Assembly: GCA_949288065.1 (NCBI GenBank)
Contig: CASEIL010000006.1
Span: 10,396-74,395 of the forward strand
Origin: an uncultured Phascolarctobacterium sp.
Lineage (GTDB): Bacteria > Bacillota > Negativicutes > Acidaminococcales > Acidaminococcaceae
DNA length: 64,000 bases
Reading direction: 5' to 3'
Positions 33,324 through 41,753 of this stretch are shown here, piece by piece (position 1 is the stretch's first letter; each line of letters begins with the position of its first letter). A program made the translations under genes and the position numbers. Under the pieces are notes generated by a model. That model did not search any database, was not told where the DNA came from, and saw only the letters and a list, made by a program, of their open reading frames with translations.

Positions 33324-33472
33324 AGCCTTCAGCTCCTTTAACTTACTTATATATTAATGGTACGCCAAAACGGCGGCGCTGTAAATATCCATAAAAAAGT
33401 TTTACATCCGGCAGGCGTTTATAAAAAAACGGCGAACAATATAATATTGTAAATTTATCGGGAGGTTTTACT

Positions 33473-33904
33473 ATGCAGGGCAAAAAATATATAGCAATGG
33501 CACTTGTTTGCGGCTTTGTTTTAGGCAGCAGCACTGCTCCGGCGCAGGCCGGAATTTTGGGCACGGTTTTAAAGGGCGGCGCTATCGGCGTGCTGGTAAG
33601 CCAGTTTGACGACCAGCTGAACAGCGCCATTAACACCTTAACGGGCAAATACGCTGTCAGCAGCGATTACGCCACCAAAGTTGTGCCGGTAATTACCGTC
33701 GGCGACGGCAGCTACGCCGGTGCGGCACAGGTTAGCGGCCCGCACGCGCAGGTAGAAAAATGCAAGGCCGCATTGTTAATTGAAGCGTCGTTTTTCGGCA
33801 GCTTCCGCGCCAAAGCGCTGATACCTATTGACAAGGTTGATATTACCGACGTGAACCGCGTACAGGGCGTTGGCGTATCGGCACAGATTGACGTAAAACT
33901 GTAA
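33473..33904 (+). CDS. Small exported protein of unknown function
   Basis: 143 residues. A signal peptide (MQGKKYIAMALVCGFVLGSS with cleavage near AQA-G) leads into GILGTVLKGGAIGVLVSQFDDQLNSAINTLTGKYAV, a glycine-rich amphipathic stretch, then VPVITVGDGSYAGAAQVSGP and a C-terminal RVQGVGVSAQIDVKL. No family recognised. Strong ribosome site GGGAGG before ATG 33473. Its stop codon overlaps the start of the uracil-DNA-glycosylase-like gene (TAATG), so an exported and a cytoplasmic protein are translationally linked. Confidence 0.7.
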   Translation: MQGKKYIAMALVCGFVLGSSTAPAQAGILGTVLKGGAIGVLVSQFDDQLNSAINTLTGKYAVSSDYATKVVPVITVGDGSYAGAAQVSGPHAQVEKCKAALLIEASFFGSFRAKALIPIDKVDITDVNRVQGVGVSAQIDVKL

Positions 33905-34626
33905 TGGCAGGGAACATTGTGACGGCAGAAACCTTTATTCAACAACTGCAAACCTATAACGCGCCGCTGGTGTTTAACCCGTGGCAGGATTACGACCCCG
34001 AATGTGACATTGGGCCTGAGGCTCCCAAAATCCGTGCGGCTAATTTGCTGCGCTATTTACAGCTGCGTAAGGGCGCGCACTTTTTATTCATCGCCGAAGG
34101 GCTGGGCTACCAGGGCGGGCATTTTAGCGGCATGGCCATGACGAGCGAGCGCATTTTGCTGGGCCACCACCCGGACGTAAACCCGCAGGCAGTGCTGGGC
34201 GAGTGGCACTACGAGCGCACCAGTAACCCCGAAAGCCCGCGCCTTAACCGCACGCAGCGCCTGTACGGCTTTAACGAGCCGACAGCGACGGTGATGTGGA
34301 ACACCATTGCGCGCCACGGGCTTTCGCCTTACGATACGATTTTATGGAATATCTTTCCCTTCCACCCGCATAAGGAGGGCAATGTTTTAACCAACCGCAC
34401 GCCCACGGGCGAGGAGCTTGACGTGGGCATCGGCTACGCACGGCTTTTAATGGAGCTGGTACCCGGCATGAAGGTGGTCGCCATCGGGCGCAAATCGCAG
34501 CAGACGCTGGCTAAATACGGCGTGGCGTGCGACTGCGTGCCACACCCTTCCATGGGCGGGGCCAATGCGTTTAAAGCGGCAGTGGCAGCGCTGTTTGCCG
34601 CGCAAAAGGGTGAACAAAATGCGTAA
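33904..34626 (+). CDS. Uracil-DNA-glycosylase-superfamily protein
   Basis: 240 residues. The UDG-superfamily fold is suggested by FLFIAEGLGYQGGHFSGMAMTSERILLG (motif 1 region with G-Y-x-G), WNIFPFHPHK, VVAIGRKSQQTLAKYG and the C-terminal CVPHPSMGGANAFKAAV, which corresponds to the DNA-intercalating HPS loop. It may remove uracil or a damaged base, but the residue set differs from family 1 UDG and the substrate is uncertain. Start overlaps the exported-protein gene, and its stop overlaps the YjjP-like gene start. Confidence 0.75.
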   Translation: MAGNIVTAETFIQQLQTYNAPLVFNPWQDYDPECDIGPEAPKIRAANLLRYLQLRKGAHFLFIAEGLGYQGGHFSGMAMTSERILLGHHPDVNPQAVLGEWHYERTSNPESPRLNRTQRLYGFNEPTATVMWNTIARHGLSPYDTILWNIFPFHPHKEGNVLTNRTPTGEELDVGIGYARLLMELVPGMKVVAIGRKSQQTLAKYGVACDCVPHPSMGGANAFKAAVAALFAAQKGEQNA

Positions 34627-35401
34627 AACAGATTTTACAAGGGACCAGACCATTAACATTGCCGTTAAAATGGGCAAAATACTGCTTAAAAGCGGCGCGG
34701 AAACCTACCGCGTGGAAGATACCATTTCGCGCTGCTGCCTGGCGCACGGCTACGAGGTTGACCCGTTTGTAACGCCGACGGTAATTATTTTGGGCAACGA
34801 GGACACCGACAGCTTTATCCGCGTCAGCCGCATTGGTTACCGCAGCACCAATTTAAGCCTCATCAGCGAAATGAACCGTATGTCGTATAATTTTTCCAAA
34901 TGGGATATGGGCTACGAGGAAACTTGCAGCTGGCTGGATAAAAAATGGCGGCAGCCCGCGCCTTACGGCAAATGGGCGGTGTGCCTCGCCTCCGGCATCG
35001 GCTCGGCAGCGTTTTCGGCCATGCTGGGCGGCAACAGCCATGATTTTATCGCCGCCTTTATTACGGGCGGCATGGCGATGCTGGTGCTGAAGCAGATTGC
35101 GGGCTACCACCCCAGCGCCTTTTGGGAGAACGCCATCGCCGGCGTGGTTATCGGTGCGGTGGCACTTATGTGCTGCGCCATCAGCATTCAATGCACGATG
35201 GAAAAAATTATCGTAGGCGCGCTGATGCCTTTCGTGCCCGGCGTGCCGTTCTGCAACGGGCTGCGCGATTATATGGCAGGCAACTTAATGAGCGGCAATT
35301 CGCGTATAGCTGAGGCGCTGCTGTTTGCCTCGTCCATCGCCATCGGCATTGCGTTTGTGCTGCGCGTATGGTTCATCTGGGGGTGGGATTTATGGAGATG
35401 A
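34619..35401 (+). CDS. ThrE/YjjP-type exporter subunit (large)
   Basis: 260 residues from ATG 34619. The cytoplasmic N-terminal part KMGKILLKSGAETYRVEDTISRCC is the hallmark of the ThrE/YjjP (DUF1212) family; five membrane segments follow, ending with ALMPFVPGVPFCNGLRDYMAGN. With a YjjB-like partner such pairs export threonine and serine (ThrE) or succinate (YjjPB of E. coli). The gene overlaps the UDG-like stop and is overlapped by its partner. The transported compound cannot be decided here. Confidence 0.88.
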   Translation: MRKTDFTRDQTINIAVKMGKILLKSGAETYRVEDTISRCCLAHGYEVDPFVTPTVIILGNEDTDSFIRVSRIGYRSTNLSLISEMNRMSYNFSKWDMGYEETCSWLDKKWRQPAPYGKWAVCLASGIGSAAFSAMLGGNSHDFIAAFITGGMAMLVLKQIAGYHPSAFWENAIAGVVIGAVALMCCAISIQCTMEKIIVGALMPFVPGVPFCNGLRDYMAGNLMSGNSRIAEALLFASSIAIGIAFVLRVWFIWGWDLWR

Positions 35402-35883
35402 TTTACGCCTTTATCTTCGCCTCTTTTGCCACGATGGCCTTTGCGGTACTGTTTCAGGCGCCGAAAAAAATTGTGCTTATCGACGGCGTTATCGGGGCTA
35501 TCGGCTGGGTAGTATTTATTTACCTGCGGCACGAACTTGGCTACACCTCTTTCGTTTCCAATTTTACGGCAACCATTTCGCTTGCGCTGGCCAGCGAATT
35601 AAGCTCACGCATTTTTAAAGAGCCGGTTACCGTGTTTGTTATACCGGGCATTGTGCCTTTGGTGCCGGGGCTTGGCATTTACCAGGGCATGTTTGCCATC
35701 ATCAATAACGATTACAACAACGGCACCTCCATTTTGCTGACGGCCATGACGGACTCCGTCGCCATCGCCATCGGCGTAATGCTGGTTTCCAGTTTGTTCC
35801 GCGTTATTAAGGTGCGCCGCTTTATGCTGCAATACCACCGCAGCAAAAGGCAGATGGAAATGAAAGTGAAGGGCAAAAAATAA
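35392..35883 (+). CDS. YjjB/ThrE-C-type exporter subunit (small)
   Basis: 163 residues from ATG 35392, with about five membrane segments (DUF3815 type). Key region: FVIPGIVPLVPGLGIYQGMFAIINNDYNNG, which repeats the PFVPG-x-PF pattern of the large subunit. It overlaps the end of the YjjP-like gene. In other species both parts can be fused in one chain as ThrE. The C-terminus ends in a basic tail (HRSKRQMEMKVKGKK). Confidence 0.88.
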   Translation: MEMIYAFIFASFATMAFAVLFQAPKKIVLIDGVIGAIGWVVFIYLRHELGYTSFVSNFTATISLALASELSSRIFKEPVTVFVIPGIVPLVPGLGIYQGMFAIINNDYNNGTSILLTAMTDSVAIAIGVMLVSSLFRVIKVRRFMLQYHRSKRQMEMKVKGKK

Positions 35884-35924
35884 ACGTGCGCCGAAGAATA
35901 TTTTTACAAAAAACACGTATAGCC

Positions 35925-35953
35925 TTGCGGTTATGTGTTATAAATGGTATGAT
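35925..35953 (+). promoter_or_regulatory. Promoter of purB-purA
   Basis: TTGCGG (35925-35930), 17-base spacer, TATGAT (35948-35953). It is followed by a leader of about 85 bases. Confidence 0.6.
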
Positions 35954-35963
35954 AAAAGAGGAT

Positions 35964-36018
35964 AATAAGTTTTGTCGTTAAGGAAGGGCACAAAGGAGGC
36001 TTCTTCCTGTTTCTTATT
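35964..36018 (+). promoter_or_regulatory. Structured leader upstream of purB
   Basis: Nested inverted repeats AATAAG...CTTATT and AAGGAAG...CTTCTTCC enclose GGCACAAAGGAGG. There is no U tract, so it is not a simple terminator. It does not resemble the purine riboswitch core. Confidence 0.35.
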
Positions 36019-36045
36019 GTAAAAAACCGTATGGGGGGCAAAAAA

Positions 36046-37338
36046 ATGATTGAACGCTATACCAGTCCGGAAATGGGCCATATCTGGACGCTGGAAAATG
36101 AATTCCGCACTATGCTGAAGGTGGAAATTTTAGCCTGCGAGGCTATGAACAAGCTCGGCATTGTGCCGGACGACGCTTTGCACGATATTCAGACGAAGGC
36201 TGATTTCCGCATTGAGCGCATTAAAGAAATTGAGGCTGTTACCAACCACGACATTATCGCCTTTTTAACCAATGTGGCTGAATATGTCGGCGACGCTTCC
36301 AAGTACATCCACAAGGGCTTAACCAGCAGCGACGTTAAGGACACCGCCATGGGCGTAATGATGCAGCAATCTGCCGATATTTTAATGGGCCTCTTGGAAA
36401 AACTGCACGAGGTTTTAAAACGCCGCGCCGCTGAACACAAGCACACAATTATGATTGGCCGTACCCACGGCATTCACGCCGAACCGATGACCTTCGGCCT
36501 GAAATTTGCGCTGTGGATGGACGAAACCGAACGCAATATGGAACGCTTAAAACAGGCGCGCGAGTTCATCTCCGTCGGCAAGCTTTCCGGCGCGGTTGGC
36601 ACTTATTCCAACATCGACCCGTTTGTGGAAGAATATGTTTGCGAAAAACTTGGCATTAAGGCCGCACGCCTGGCAACCCAGGTTATCCAGCGCGACCGCC
36701 ACGCCGATTATTTAACCACCATCGCCATTATCGGCTCCTCGCTGGAAAAAATGGCAACCGAAATCCGCAATTTGCAGCGCACCGATATCCGCGAGGCGGA
36801 AGAATATTTTGCCCCGGGGCAGAAGGGCAGCTCCGCAATGCCGCATAAACGCAACCCGATTACCTGCGAAAAAATTTCCGGTATGGCAAGGCTGCTGCGC
36901 GGTTACGCCGTTGCCGCACTGGAGGACGTTACCCTGTGGCACGAACGCGATATTTCCCATTCTTCCGTCGAAAGGGTTATTTTGCCGGACGCTACCATTG
37001 CGCTTGACCACATGCTGCGCAAATTCATCAACATTGTGGATAAACTTTTAGTTTACCCGGACGCCATGATTGCCAACATGAACAAAACCGGCGGCCTTAT
37101 CTTCAGCCAGAACCTTTTGATTGCCCTGGTAACCAAAGGCGTGCTGCGCGAGGACGCTTATAAATGGGTTCAGCGCAACGCTATGGCGCGCTGGCTGGAA
37201 GGCGCAGACTTTAAAACTAATGTTGAACACGACCCCGATATTAAAAAATACCTTACCGATGAGGAAATTGAGCACTGCTTTGACCCCAGGCCGATGCTGC
37301 GTAATATAGACCTTATTATGGCACGCTTCGGATTATGA
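36046..37338 (+). CDS. purB: Adenylosuccinate lyase
   Basis: 430 residues. It acts twice in purine synthesis: SAICAR to AICAR and adenylosuccinate to AMP, releasing fumarate. Family segments: RYTSPEMGHIWTLENEFRTML, TNHDIIAFL, HKGLTSSDVKDTA, IGRTHGIHAEPMTFG (catalytic His) and the signature GSSAMPHKRNPITCE. ATG 36046 is preferred: GGGGGG lies at the right distance, while the ATG at 36031 would sit inside this region. purA follows after 20 bases, giving the complete IMP-to-AMP branch. Confidence 0.96.
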   Translation: MIERYTSPEMGHIWTLENEFRTMLKVEILACEAMNKLGIVPDDALHDIQTKADFRIERIKEIEAVTNHDIIAFLTNVAEYVGDASKYIHKGLTSSDVKDTAMGVMMQQSADILMGLLEKLHEVLKRRAAEHKHTIMIGRTHGIHAEPMTFGLKFALWMDETERNMERLKQAREFISVGKLSGAVGTYSNIDPFVEEYVCEKLGIKAARLATQVIQRDRHADYLTTIAIIGSSLEKMATEIRNLQRTDIREAEEYFAPGQKGSSAMPHKRNPITCEKISGMARLLRGYAVAALEDVTLWHERDISHSSVERVILPDATIALDHMLRKFINIVDKLLVYPDAMIANMNKTGGLIFSQNLLIALVTKGVLREDAYKWVQRNAMARWLEGADFKTNVEHDPDIKKYLTDEEIEHCFDPRPMLRNIDLIMARFGL

Positions 37339-37358
37339 TTATATAAGGAGAGATTGTT

Positions 37359-38642
37359 ATGTCATCTGTTGTAGTTATCGGCGCCCAGTGGGGCGATGAA
37401 GGCAAAGGCAAGATTGTTGATTACCTGGCTCAGAAGGCTGACGCCGTTGTGCGTTATTCCGGCGGCTCCAACGCAGGGCACACCGTTGTTGTAGACGATG
37501 TTGCCTACAAGCTGCGCCTGCTGCCCTCCGGCGTTTTGTACAAGGATAAAATCAACATTTTGGGCAACGGCGTTGTTATTAACCCGGCTGTTGTGCTGGC
37601 AGAAATTGCCGGCATGAAGAAGCAGGGCATTGATTGCAGCAACCTGCTTATTTCTGACCGCAGCCATGTGGTAATGCCTTATCACATGCGCCTTGATGAA
37701 TTGCAGGAAGCAGCGCTCGGCGACCACAAAATCGGCACCACCAAAGGCGGCATCGGCCCCTGCTATATGGATAAGGTGGCACGCACCGGCATCCGCGTAT
37801 GCGATTTGATGGAGCCCGACACCTTTGCTGAAAAGCTGCGCGTAAACCTTGAGGCTAAAAACGCCATTATTACCAAAATTTACGGCGCTGAACCGTTTGA
37901 CTATGACACTGTTTTAAAAGAATACCTGGCTTATGCCGAAGAACTGCGCCCGCATGTTTGCGACACCGGCGTAGTTTTGGGCGAAGTGTTTGAGGCAGGC
38001 AAAAACGTGCTGTTTGAAGGCGCGCAGGCAACCTTCCTTGATATTGACCATGGCACCTACCCGTATGTAACCAGCTCTAACCCGACTGCTGCCAATGCGG
38101 CAACCGGCAGCGGCGTTGGCCCGCTGTGCATTAACCATGTGGTTGGCGTTGTTAAGGCTTACACCACCCGCGTAGGCGAAGGCCCGTTTGTTTGCGAGCA
38201 GTTTAACGCCGATGGCGACGCACTGCGCGAGCGCGGACACGAATACGGCACCGTTACCGGGCGCCCCCGCCGCTGCGGCTGGCTGGACGCTTTTATGCTG
38301 AAATACAGCGCACGCGTTAACAGCCTTGATTGCCTTGCTGTAACCCGCCTGGACATTTTGGACGAAATGCCCGTTGTTAAAATGTGCGTTGGCTACAAGC
38401 TGAACGGCGAAGAAATTAAACAAATCCCTGCCAGTCTGAAGGTTTTAGGGCAGGTTGAACCGATTTACGAAGAGTTTGAAGGCTGGATGACTGATATCAG
38501 CGGCATCCGCAAATATGAGGACCTGCCGGAAAACTGTAAAAAATACTTACAACGCATGAGCGAGGTAGCAGGCGTGGAAATCGGCATTGTTTCCGTAGGC
38601 CCGGGCCGCGACCAGACCATGGTTTTAAAAGAGCTGTTTTAA
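37359..38642 (+). CDS. purA: Adenylosuccinate synthetase
   Basis: 427 residues, the normal length. It joins IMP and aspartate with GTP to give adenylosuccinate. Motifs: IGAQWGDEGKGKIVDYLA (P-loop with catalytic Asp), GGSNAGHTVV (catalytic His), GTTKGGIGPCYMDK, EGAQATFLDIDHGTYPYVTSSN, GRPRRCGWLDA and VGPGRDQT (GTP binding). Ribosome site AAGGAGAG. A terminator follows. Confidence 0.97.
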   Translation: MSSVVVIGAQWGDEGKGKIVDYLAQKADAVVRYSGGSNAGHTVVVDDVAYKLRLLPSGVLYKDKINILGNGVVINPAVVLAEIAGMKKQGIDCSNLLISDRSHVVMPYHMRLDELQEAALGDHKIGTTKGGIGPCYMDKVARTGIRVCDLMEPDTFAEKLRVNLEAKNAIITKIYGAEPFDYDTVLKEYLAYAEELRPHVCDTGVVLGEVFEAGKNVLFEGAQATFLDIDHGTYPYVTSSNPTAANAATGSGVGPLCINHVVGVVKAYTTRVGEGPFVCEQFNADGDALRERGHEYGTVTGRPRRCGWLDAFMLKYSARVNSLDCLAVTRLDILDEMPVVKMCVGYKLNGEEIKQIPASLKVLGQVEPIYEEFEGWMTDISGIRKYEDLPENCKKYLQRMSEVAGVEIGIVSVGPGRDQTMVLKELF

Positions 38643-38657
38643 GAGCGGCTTAACTGA

Positions 38658-38695
38658 ATAACAACGGCACAGCTTTAAAGGCTGTGCCGTTTTGC
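38658..38695. terminator. Terminator after purA
   Basis: AACGGCACAGC, loop TTTAAAG, GCTGTGCCGTTTT; lies between convergent purA and the secreted hydrolase operon. Confidence 0.85.
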
Positions 38696-38714
38696 GTATA
38701 TAGATGTTTAGCTG

Positions 38715-39794
38715 TTATTTATCGACCCCTTTTTCGTGCAGCCATTTTTCCGTTAAATCTGCAATCTGCACATTATTCAAATCGCTGAAAGGAAAATGCG
38801 TGTTGCCGGTAACGCCTATTTCCGGCAGATGCACAACGGTGCAGTCGCCGCCGTGGCGGTTAACGGCTGCCGCAAACTTTTCTGCCATATCAAGGCGCAC
38901 GCGCCACGAATCTTTGTTCCATTCGTTGGTGTAGGTTGCGGCAATGTTATCGCCGTAATAAATTACCATGGGTATTTTGGTAAGCTGCATAAAATCTGCC
39001 AGCGGTACGGTTTCGGCTTCCAGCCTGCCGAAGGGGCTGGTAGTTGGTATGGCTTCCGGCGCTTCACCTTCGGGGAAGACAAAGCTGCTGCCCGGCTCGT
39101 AAGCCACAACGGCGCGCACATGCGGGTTTTTAATGGCAATGCGCCAGCCCAGGCCGCCGCCCTGCGAATGGGTAACCAGTACGCCGTCGCCGGTTTTATC
39201 AAACACTGTGCTTAAGGCGTTAACAACAACCCTCTGGTCGTAGGGCGCAGTGTTGGGCGTTATCTGGCGGTAATACTGGTTAAGCGCTTCCGGCTCACGG
39301 CTGAACTGTACGCCTTTAAAATAGCCGGGCGCGTTGCCGACGCGGAAGTTGGTGAACCAGAACTGGTCGTTAGGCACGGCGCTGATGCTGCCGTCAACCG
39401 TTGCCTGCCCGGCTTCGCCACGGCGCGGCTGGTCCACAAGGTAGGTGCTGTAACCGCGGCTTAAAAAGATGTTCTGAAAGCCGTCGCGCCCGTCCGGCGT
39501 GGTTTCCCACGTTTTTTTGCTCTGCCCTGCGCCATGCAGGAACACCAGCGGCAGCTTGTGCGCGTTAACCGGTATCTGGTAAAAAACATAGGCGTGGTCG
39601 CCGTGCAGCGTTTGCCCCTGCGGGTTTAAGGGGTTGGCGTAGTCAAAGGTGCCGGGCGCTGTTACAACGCTGCCGCCTGCAAAAAAGCTGCCCTGTTCTG
39701 CCAAAAGCACCGGCTTTTCAAAGGCGTAGGCGCTTGTGCACAACATCAGCGCCAGCGCTGCGGCGGATATGGTTTTAGCTAAACTTGTTTTCAT
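38715..39794 (-). CDS. Exported alpha/beta hydrolase
   Basis: 359 residues. Signal peptide MKTSLAKTISAAALALMLCT (cleavage near AYA-F). The hydrolase core shows PLVFLHGAGQSKKTWETT (oxyanion region), VLVTHSQGGGLGW with the Ser nucleophile in HSQGG, IPMVIYYGDNI for the acid and GNTHFPF for the His. It belongs to a group of secreted esterase-like proteins found in anaerobes; the substrate is unknown. It is third in an operon with a Cys-type hydrolase and a carboxymuconolactone-decarboxylase-like protein, under the promoter at 41687-41717. Confidence 0.82.
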   Translation of the reverse strand: MKTSLAKTISAAALALMLCTSAYAFEKPVLLAEQGSFFAGGSVVTAPGTFDYANPLNPQGQTLHGDHAYVFYQIPVNAHKLPLVFLHGAGQSKKTWETTPDGRDGFQNIFLSRGYSTYLVDQPRRGEAGQATVDGSISAVPNDQFWFTNFRVGNAPGYFKGVQFSREPEALNQYYRQITPNTAPYDQRVVVNALSTVFDKTGDGVLVTHSQGGGLGWRIAIKNPHVRAVVAYEPGSSFVFPEGEAPEAIPTTSPFGRLEAETVPLADFMQLTKIPMVIYYGDNIAATYTNEWNKDSWRVRLDMAEKFAAAVNRHGGDCTVVHLPEIGVTGNTHFPFSDLNNVQIADLTEKWLHEKGVDK

Positions 39795-39808
39795 AATTCT
39801 TCCCCTTG

Positions 39809-40879
39809 TTATTTAAGGTGTTTGCCAAAGAAGCTTTGCAGTTTGGCAACAAACTGGTCAACGTATTCCGGCACATAGTAGGTTTGGATGTGGGTTGCGC
39901 CGTCGACGAGGAACAGCTCTTTATCGTTAGTGCCGGTGGCTTTGGCAAAGGCTTCCTCGCTCATGTACAGCGAATCGGCCTTGCTGCCTGCCATCAACAG
40001 TAGCGGCTGGTCGATAAGCTCAATCTGGTCGGTTGCGTCCCACGTCATCAGCTCCATTAAGCTGCCGGTGGTGTAGGCAAAGGTGGAATTGGGGTGGCGG
40101 TGGGTTCTGCCGTAATACATCATGCCCTCGCGGTACAGGTCGGTAGGTATTTTGGCAATGGCTTCGTCGGTCAGCGCGTCAAAATCCACATTGCCGCTAA
40201 TGGCGTATTCGCCTTTGGTAATCTCCGCCGCGCGGGCGTCGCTGGCTTCGTGCAGGCGCTGCTGAATGCTATCCAGCTGGCTGTTAATATAGCCGTTGCG
40301 GCGCACTTCGCCGCTGTTAAACATGCTTAAAGTGGCAACTGCTTTAAAGCGCTTATCGCTTTTAGCTGCGTTTAAGGTGTAGCCGCCGCCGCCGCAAATG
40401 CCCAAAACGCCTAAACGGTCAGGGTCAACGCCGGGGTACTGCATAATGTAATCGGCCATACCGTGAATGTCCTCGGTGCGGAAGAAGGGTACATCTTTGT
40501 GGCGCGGTTCGCCCTCGCTGGCGCCCTGGTAGGAAGCATCGGCAGCGATGGTAATGTAGCCAAGCTCCGCCAGGCGTTGCGCATAAAGTCCTGCAACCTG
40601 CTCTTTAACGCCGCCGTTGGGGTGGGCAACAACAACGGCCGGGTATTTTAGCGCAGGGTTGTAGTTGGCGGGCGTATAAACATTGGCGGCAATTTTCAGC
40701 CCGTTTAACTTGTAGCTTACGGGGTGGATGTTAACTTGCCCCTTAATGTTCTGCGTAATGGCGCCGCGGTAAACAAGCCCCCACTGGTTTTCTTCCGGCG
40801 CTTCGGCTGCGTAAGCGCCTGCGCTGATGCCAAGTGCCATAACCATTGCTGCGGCAAGTAAATGTTTGCGTAATTTCAT
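39809..40879 (-). CDS. Exported dienelactone-hydrolase-like protein with cysteine nucleophile
   Basis: 356 residues from ATG 40879. Signal peptide MKLRKHLLAAAMVMALGISA with cleavage after AYA. The alpha/beta core has PAVVVAHPNGGVKEQ, YITIAADASYQGASEGEPR, and the nucleophile elbow LGICGGGGYTLNAA, where Cys replaces Ser as in dienelactone hydrolases and YcjY-type proteins. His is in DGATHIQTYY. Central gene of the exported three-gene operon. GGAAG precedes the ATG at eight bases; an earlier TTG at 40885 lacks this spacing. Confidence 0.82.
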   Translation of the reverse strand: MKLRKHLLAAAMVMALGISAGAYAAEAPEENQWGLVYRGAITQNIKGQVNIHPVSYKLNGLKIAANVYTPANYNPALKYPAVVVAHPNGGVKEQVAGLYAQRLAELGYITIAADASYQGASEGEPRHKDVPFFRTEDIHGMADYIMQYPGVDPDRLGVLGICGGGGYTLNAAKSDKRFKAVATLSMFNSGEVRRNGYINSQLDSIQQRLHEASDARAAEITKGEYAISGNVDFDALTDEAIAKIPTDLYREGMMYYGRTHRHPNSTFAYTTGSLMELMTWDATDQIELIDQPLLLMAGSKADSLYMSEEAFAKATGTNDKELFLVDGATHIQTYYVPEYVDQFVAKLQSFFGKHLK

Positions 40880-40908
40880 ATTCAAAACTTCCTTTCAAAA
40901 TTAATTTG

Positions 40909-41604
40909 TTATTTTAAAACGCCGTTTAAAACTTGCCCGGCGTTGGCGGCGGTGTTTTCATCAACAGTATCGTTAAGCACGGCAACGGCTTCTTTTAGCT
41001 GTTCCGGTGTTAAGCCGGTGTTCATGGCCGCCCTAAAGTGCGCATTAAGCTGCGGGTTTACGTTGCCAATGCCTGCCAGCGCGCCCACGGTTGCCAGCTC
41101 GCGTTGCTGCCAGTTAATAACGTCGCGGGCAAAAATGTCGTAAAACAAATGCTCGCGCAAAAAGGTGTTAATAATGGGCGCAAAATCATTTTCCACCACG
41201 CGCCCGCTAATGTAAGTCTGCACCTCCGTGCCTCTGGCAAGACGGTCAGCGTTTGGGTCAAGCGGCGCTGCGTCCGGCCCCATTTCATCATTAATGCCTG
41301 CGGCCCGGCGCTCCTGCACCAGTTTATCCAGCGTGCCCAGCGCGTTTAAGCTGCGCGGAAAGCCGGTGTACGCATACAGGTGCACCAACACCTCTTTGGC
41401 TTCGTTCACCGTCATGCCGTTATCCAGCGCGGCGGCCAGCGCTTTTTTAAGGTTCGGCAAATCGCCCTTCGCCATAAAGGCAGATATAGTTACGGTGTCT
41501 GCCTGCTGCGGGGTAAGCGTTTTTAATTCCGCCGCCTGCGCGCCGGTGCCGATCCCTGCTGTTAAAAGCAGTGCCGTTAAAAGTGCCAGATATTTTTTCT
41601 TCAT
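40909..41604 (-). CDS. Exported carboxymuconolactone-decarboxylase-family protein
   Basis: 231 residues. Signal peptide MKKKYLALLTALLLTAGIGT with cleavage near AQA-A. Two CMD/AhpD-like helical repeats can be seen: EAKEVLVHLYAYTGFPRSLNALGTL and QQRELATVGALAGIGNVNPQLNAHF...LTPEQLKEAV. The CxxC pair of AhpD peroxidases is absent, so redox activity is unlikely; a decarboxylase or lactonase-like role is possible. First gene of the MerR-controlled operon; export of a CMD protein is uncommon. Confidence 0.8.
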   Translation of the reverse strand: MKKKYLALLTALLLTAGIGTGAQAAELKTLTPQQADTVTISAFMAKGDLPNLKKALAAALDNGMTVNEAKEVLVHLYAYTGFPRSLNALGTLDKLVQERRAAGINDEMGPDAAPLDPNADRLARGTEVQTYISGRVVENDFAPIINTFLREHLFYDIFARDVINWQQRELATVGALAGIGNVNPQLNAHFRAAMNTGLTPEQLKEAVAVLNDTVDENTAANAGQVLNGVLK

Positions 41605-41638
41605 TGTTATGCCTCCTTACTTTTGCCGTAAATAAAAC

Positions 41639-41666
41639 TTGCTAAATTATGGTGATGTGTTATAAT
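41639..41666 (+). promoter_or_regulatory. Promoter of the merR-family gene
   Basis: TTGCTA (41639-41644), 16-base spacer, TATAAT (41661-41666). The transcript would run through the dyad at 41697-41712. Confidence 0.55.
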
Positions 41667-41686
41667 CAAACTATAAGTTTAAGTAA

Positions 41687-41717
41687 AGTATAGAAGTTAA
41701 AGCATACTTTAAGTCAA
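41687..41717 (-). promoter_or_regulatory. MerR-type activated promoter of the exported hydrolase operon
   Basis: On the minus strand TTGACT (complement of 41712-41717) and TATACT (complement of 41687-41692) are separated by 19 bases, the over-long spacer typical of promoters that MerR-family activators unwind. The spacer holds a near-perfect dyad, TTAAAGCATACTTTAA (41697-41712 on the plus strand), between the two boxes. The merR gene is divergent. Confidence 0.8.
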
Positions 41718-41753
41718 TGGCAAAATTGTGAACTTTCTCAGGGAGTGATAAAA

